DNA of 64,000 bases from Taxawa tesnikishii (nom. ined.). Lineage: Eukaryota > Ascomycota > Dothideomycetes > Dothideales. The notes below the pieces were generated by a model that made no database searches, was not told the origin of the DNA, and saw only the letters and a list, made by a program, of their open reading frames with translations. The stretch lies in the NCBI GenBank assembly GCA_030247885.1, contig JAPDRO010000014.1, positions 124,001-188,000 on the forward strand, in the 5' to 3' direction. Below are positions 61,175-64,000 of the stretch, piece by piece. Position 1 is the first letter of the stretch, and every line of letters begins with the position of its first letter. The position numbers were made by a program, and so were the translations under genes.

Positions 61175-62879
61175 ATGGATTCCCTTGTACCGCACCAAAA
61201 ACCGCCGCTCAGGCTGCAACATTTCCGCAGAAACAAATTCGTCGATATGAAGCTGGAATGCTGGGGACGGTTGTTTAACGGCAATCAAATTGTCCTGTGT
61301 CTGGCGTCGCCAGTGTTCGAGGAATTGGTCGGAGGAGCTGAGCAGGTTGGCATCCATCTCTTCCGACGTTGACATACCTGCTCGGGACTAACACTTTCCA
61401 AGGTAGGGGGCCACCTCACTATCAAGATTGATACTGCGTTTTCACCGGACACGGTGGAACACATGTTGGAGTTCTTGTACACGAAAGATTATGACGTAAC
61501 GAAGAGAGACGAGTCATCATCTCCTGTATCGGAGCCTGATGGCTTTCCTGGAAACAAATCCTATGCAGGGAACGGTGGATCGCTCATCGACCTTGACAGC
61601 TTCACTGATGGGTGAGTACGAGCAAGAAACAGAAGCAGGCGCTTGGCTGCAAAGCCTACCACTTGGTTGTCTGCCTGTCCGCTTGTCAACAACGTTGAGA
61701 TAGCAAGACAAAAGCTGACCATCTGACTCTCTCTAGCGCCCTACTGGTCTATCAGCCCGATGCCGACAACGATCGCACCGACACTATTTTCCATCGTCTG
61801 CAAGGCCACGCACATGTATGCGCCATTGCTGCTTGTTATGAGCTGAGTGACCTCAGGGACCTCGCTACATCTCGGTTCATTGAGCTGTTGAACCAAGACG
61901 ACACAATGAGCGACGTGGAAATCAGCTAACTCATTACCACCGTCACCGCATTCTCCCGGGAGTACCATATGAGCACCATACAAAATGCGGTTCAGGAGCA
62001 CGTTCTCAAAGCTGATGTCTTCCTTCGGTCTGAATGCCTCGCTGCCTGCTTCGACCCACTCGTAATGACCGGAGGTTGTTTCGCTTTTATGAAAGAGCTC
62101 ACGAAAAAGCACTCTCAATGCACTGTGATGCTGTTGCGCCGTGCGACGTGCAAAGAGACGAGATGCAGATGCTGCAGGAAGAATGGAAGGAAGAGGTCAA
62201 CCTTTGGACTGTACGGGAGGTGAAGCTGGATAGACGTTGCGAAACTTTGACGGCTGCAGTGGACATCCTTCGAGTCGACAACGACAAACTGCGTCAGAAG
62301 CTCGAGCAAGCTACCAAAGAGTTAGAGCAGGCCAAGCGTCAGAGGGCCGATATCAACAAGAAGCTCGAGGACGTGAGAAACCGTTGGAGCTTCTGTCAAG
62401 AGCTCCTCTTAGCTGAAGAGAAGAAGCACTTGACTGTTCACAATGAGTACATAGCGGCTCAGACTGAGGTCAACGTTCTGACTGAGCGGTTCCGGCAAGA
62501 GACCGATGAGCTGAAAGGACGTCTGACAACGGCGGAGTCGGCTCATGCGGCAGAGAAGTCAACTCTGCAGCAACAGCTCAAGAACGTCAACGCTGCGTTG
62601 GATTCAACAATGCAAGCTTACAGAAAGACAGACGCCGAGAAAACGCGTTATGCTAAACAGGTGTCGGACATGCAAGTTTCCAAAGAAGTTCTGAACTGGA
62701 CAATCGACACGCTACGAAAGAACCTATTCAAGGTCCAGAATGTCGCCCATAATTACTCATACTGCAGAAACATTGCCTGTGAGGACGTTTTCAATATCTA
62801 CTTCGAGAACATCGGTACAGACGACATCCCAGATATGCCCATGCGCTGCTCCGAATGCCGTTGCAGGCACGACGCTTGA
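61175..62879 (+). CDS. BTB/POZ-domain coiled-coil protein, possibly a pseudogene
   Basis: Exons 61175-61345, 61403-61611 and from 61737. The BTB fold is recognisable: RRNKFVDMKLECWGRLFNGN, LCLASPVFEELVGGAEQ, VEHMLEFLYTKDYDV, VCAIAACYELSDLRDLATSRF. Then the frame meets an in-frame TAA at 61927-61929, after which coding character continues (TTVTAFSREYHMSTIQNAVQEHV). A further one-base shift near 62105-62130 leads into a long coiled coil (VDILRVDNDKLRQKLEQATK, KRQRADINKKLEDVRNRW) and a Cys/His tail (RCSECRCRH). BTB proteins of fungi are numerous and mostly of unknown role. The stop codon cannot be explained by a missing base, so this copy may be decaying. Confidence 0.65.
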
Positions 62880-63834
62880 GCACAGCCGGCCACTTAGTCA
62901 TCGCTCAATGGTGAAGCGGTCACCGAAAGCGGAGTTACATATGCCATTGCGGTGCAATGTGGGGCAACGTGGCCTTCTGCAAGGAGGATGCTGCGGAGGA
63001 ACCCGAGGTATTGATGCGCCGCGAAACACGTACAACTCGGCATGCTGGCAACGTCTCCACAACATGGCGTTTTCATAGCGTTGTGTTTAGGACAGAGTCA
63101 TCACCGCTTCATGTTTCTTATTGGAGCGGCGTTTAGTATTGTGGGATTTTCTCTGGTTCATCTGGAGTACTGAGCTGCAAGGGTCGGATGTGTTGTGCCT
63201 GCCAGTTTCTGCATGAAACTCAGAGATGTAATCGATTTGCAATGACATCGGTTTTCACTGAATGAGCGCCCGTGACAGAAGGAAATCACAGCCAAACCTA
63301 TGCGCTTGTCTTTACCTCTCTTGGATCCTTTGCTTCGTTCCAATTATCTTTCGGACTTCCATCACAAACAGAGTTGGAATGCTCTACCTCCAGCTCAGAA
63401 ACCCAGAGGCGAAGAACTTTCACACTAGACAACCTGTGTCCAACTCAATAACCTCAGCCATCAGGTTCCCCAGCTTCCCTCCTCACAGTTTCCTTCAAGG
63501 CGTTGCTGCCCACCGATTGGGTCAAAGGACTGGACGTGTGATTTGCATGCCTGCACAGAGTTGTTCAGATGTCTCAAAAGCACCCTCATTACTGCGTGAT
63601 GTATGGAAATCCTGAGCGTCGAGCAGCCCTTAGATTTATCCGCAAGGGTTGAAGAAACAGGGTCCGTGGCATGCTCAAGATGAACGCAAACAACGAGTAA
63701 GTAGGGACAAAGATTCCTTGGCATCAAGGGTCCTTAACCTATCAACCCCACGCACCAATGACGCGCCGTAGCAGCAGAGGCAGCCAGCCCTTTAATGAGA
63801 GCTCAAGCACCGCGACATTCCTACACCCTTCTCA
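62880..63834. other. Intergenic region
   Basis: About 950 bp with only short random-looking ORFs; the end should contain the promoter and leader of the SDS22-like gene. Confidence 0.4.
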
Positions 63835-64000
63835 ATGGCTTCTACAGACAGTCCCGACGCCGCTACTGACGGCAACACAACCCCAAAGTCTGAGGGCAGT
63901 CACAGTCACACCGGCGCGCGAAGCAAGTCAGGATGGGACGGCAAGCTCCGAGTCGACAAGAAAGCTATCTTAACGAACTCTGAGGCCCTCTCGGACCCTG
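63835..64000 (+). CDS. sds22: N-terminus of PP1 regulatory subunit Sds22 (partial, runs off the window)
   Basis: An ORF opening at 63835 (MASTDSPDAATDGNTTPKS) stays open to the last base. The segment SGWDGKLRVDKKAILTNSEA, followed by LSDP, resembles the conserved N-terminal stretch just before the leucine-rich repeats of fungal Sds22, a nuclear regulator of protein phosphatase 1 (Glc7). Only 55 codons are present and no leucine-rich repeat is reached, so the call rests on that one segment. Confidence 0.6.
   Translation, partial: MASTDSPDAATDGNTTPKSEGSHSHTGARSKSGWDGKLRVDKKAILTNSEALSDP

Overview
The window is nuclear DNA of a filamentous ascomycete (Pezizomycotina, most like a dothideomycete; the class is an inference). 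Genes lie on both strands, roughly one per 2 kb. Most have one to five short GT-AG introns (about 48-115 nt), often with a CTAAC or CTGAC branch-site motif. The gene set is typical of these fungi: PEX26, Set9, a secreted phospholipase B, a MetX-type mitochondrial acyltransferase and Ku70. I see no prokaryotic, viral or transposon genes, no CRISPR array and no recognisable secondary-metabolite cluster.

Layout. 1-6.4 kb: an uncharacterised gene, two intron-containing tRNA-Cys genes facing each other, and a Gly/Ser/Tyr-rich Ddr48-like gene. 6.4-18 kb: dense housekeeping block with a PARN-type deadenylase, Pex26, exosome subunit Rrp45, Cwc15, Ku70 and ferrochelatase. 18.7-29.1 kb: an uncertain small gene, a choline/ethanolamine phosphotransferase, a NIPSNAP protein, a MetX-family serine/homoserine O-acetyltransferase and Psy2 (PP4 regulatory subunit 3). 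29.1-32.3 kb: gene-poor. 32.3-45 kb: an unknown conserved protein, an SLC35F-type transporter, a secreted six-hairpin-type glycosidase, Kes1/Osh4, a doubtful orphan ORF pair and phospholipase B. 45.7-64 kb: a RING-ZZ-ZZ-ZZ-SH3 protein, a Gly/Pro-rich unknown, Set9, mitochondrial ribosomal protein uL14m, Rpb9, Pin1/Ess1, an unknown protein, a BTB-coiled-coil gene and the start of Sds22.

Functional themes are RNA metabolism (PARN, Rrp45, Cwc15, Rpb9, tRNA-Cys), genome and chromatin maintenance (Ku70, Psy2, Set9, Pin1), lipid handling (phosphotransferase, Kes1, PLB) and organelles (Pex26, ferrochelatase, uL14m, NIPSNAP, acetyltransferase). Divergent pairs share short intergenic regions: PARN/PEX26, RRP45/CWC15, KU70/HEM15, SET9/uL14m and RPB9/PIN1.

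The most striking pattern is technical or evolutionary. At least a dozen conserved genes have their reading frame broken by what looks like one missing base, usually in a run of identical bases (RRP45, the phosphotransferase, NIPSNAP, PSY2, the 32 kb unknown, the glycosidase, KES1, RING-ZZ-SH3, the Gly/Pro-rich unknown, SET9 twice, PIN1, BTB). The shifts share one direction and hit genes essential in yeasts, so a homopolymer sequencing error is the likeliest cause. Coordinates for these genes are therefore whole-locus spans. No clearly new molecular system was found; the RING-ZZ-SH3 protein, the tRNA-Cys pair and several odd splice structures are the best leads.
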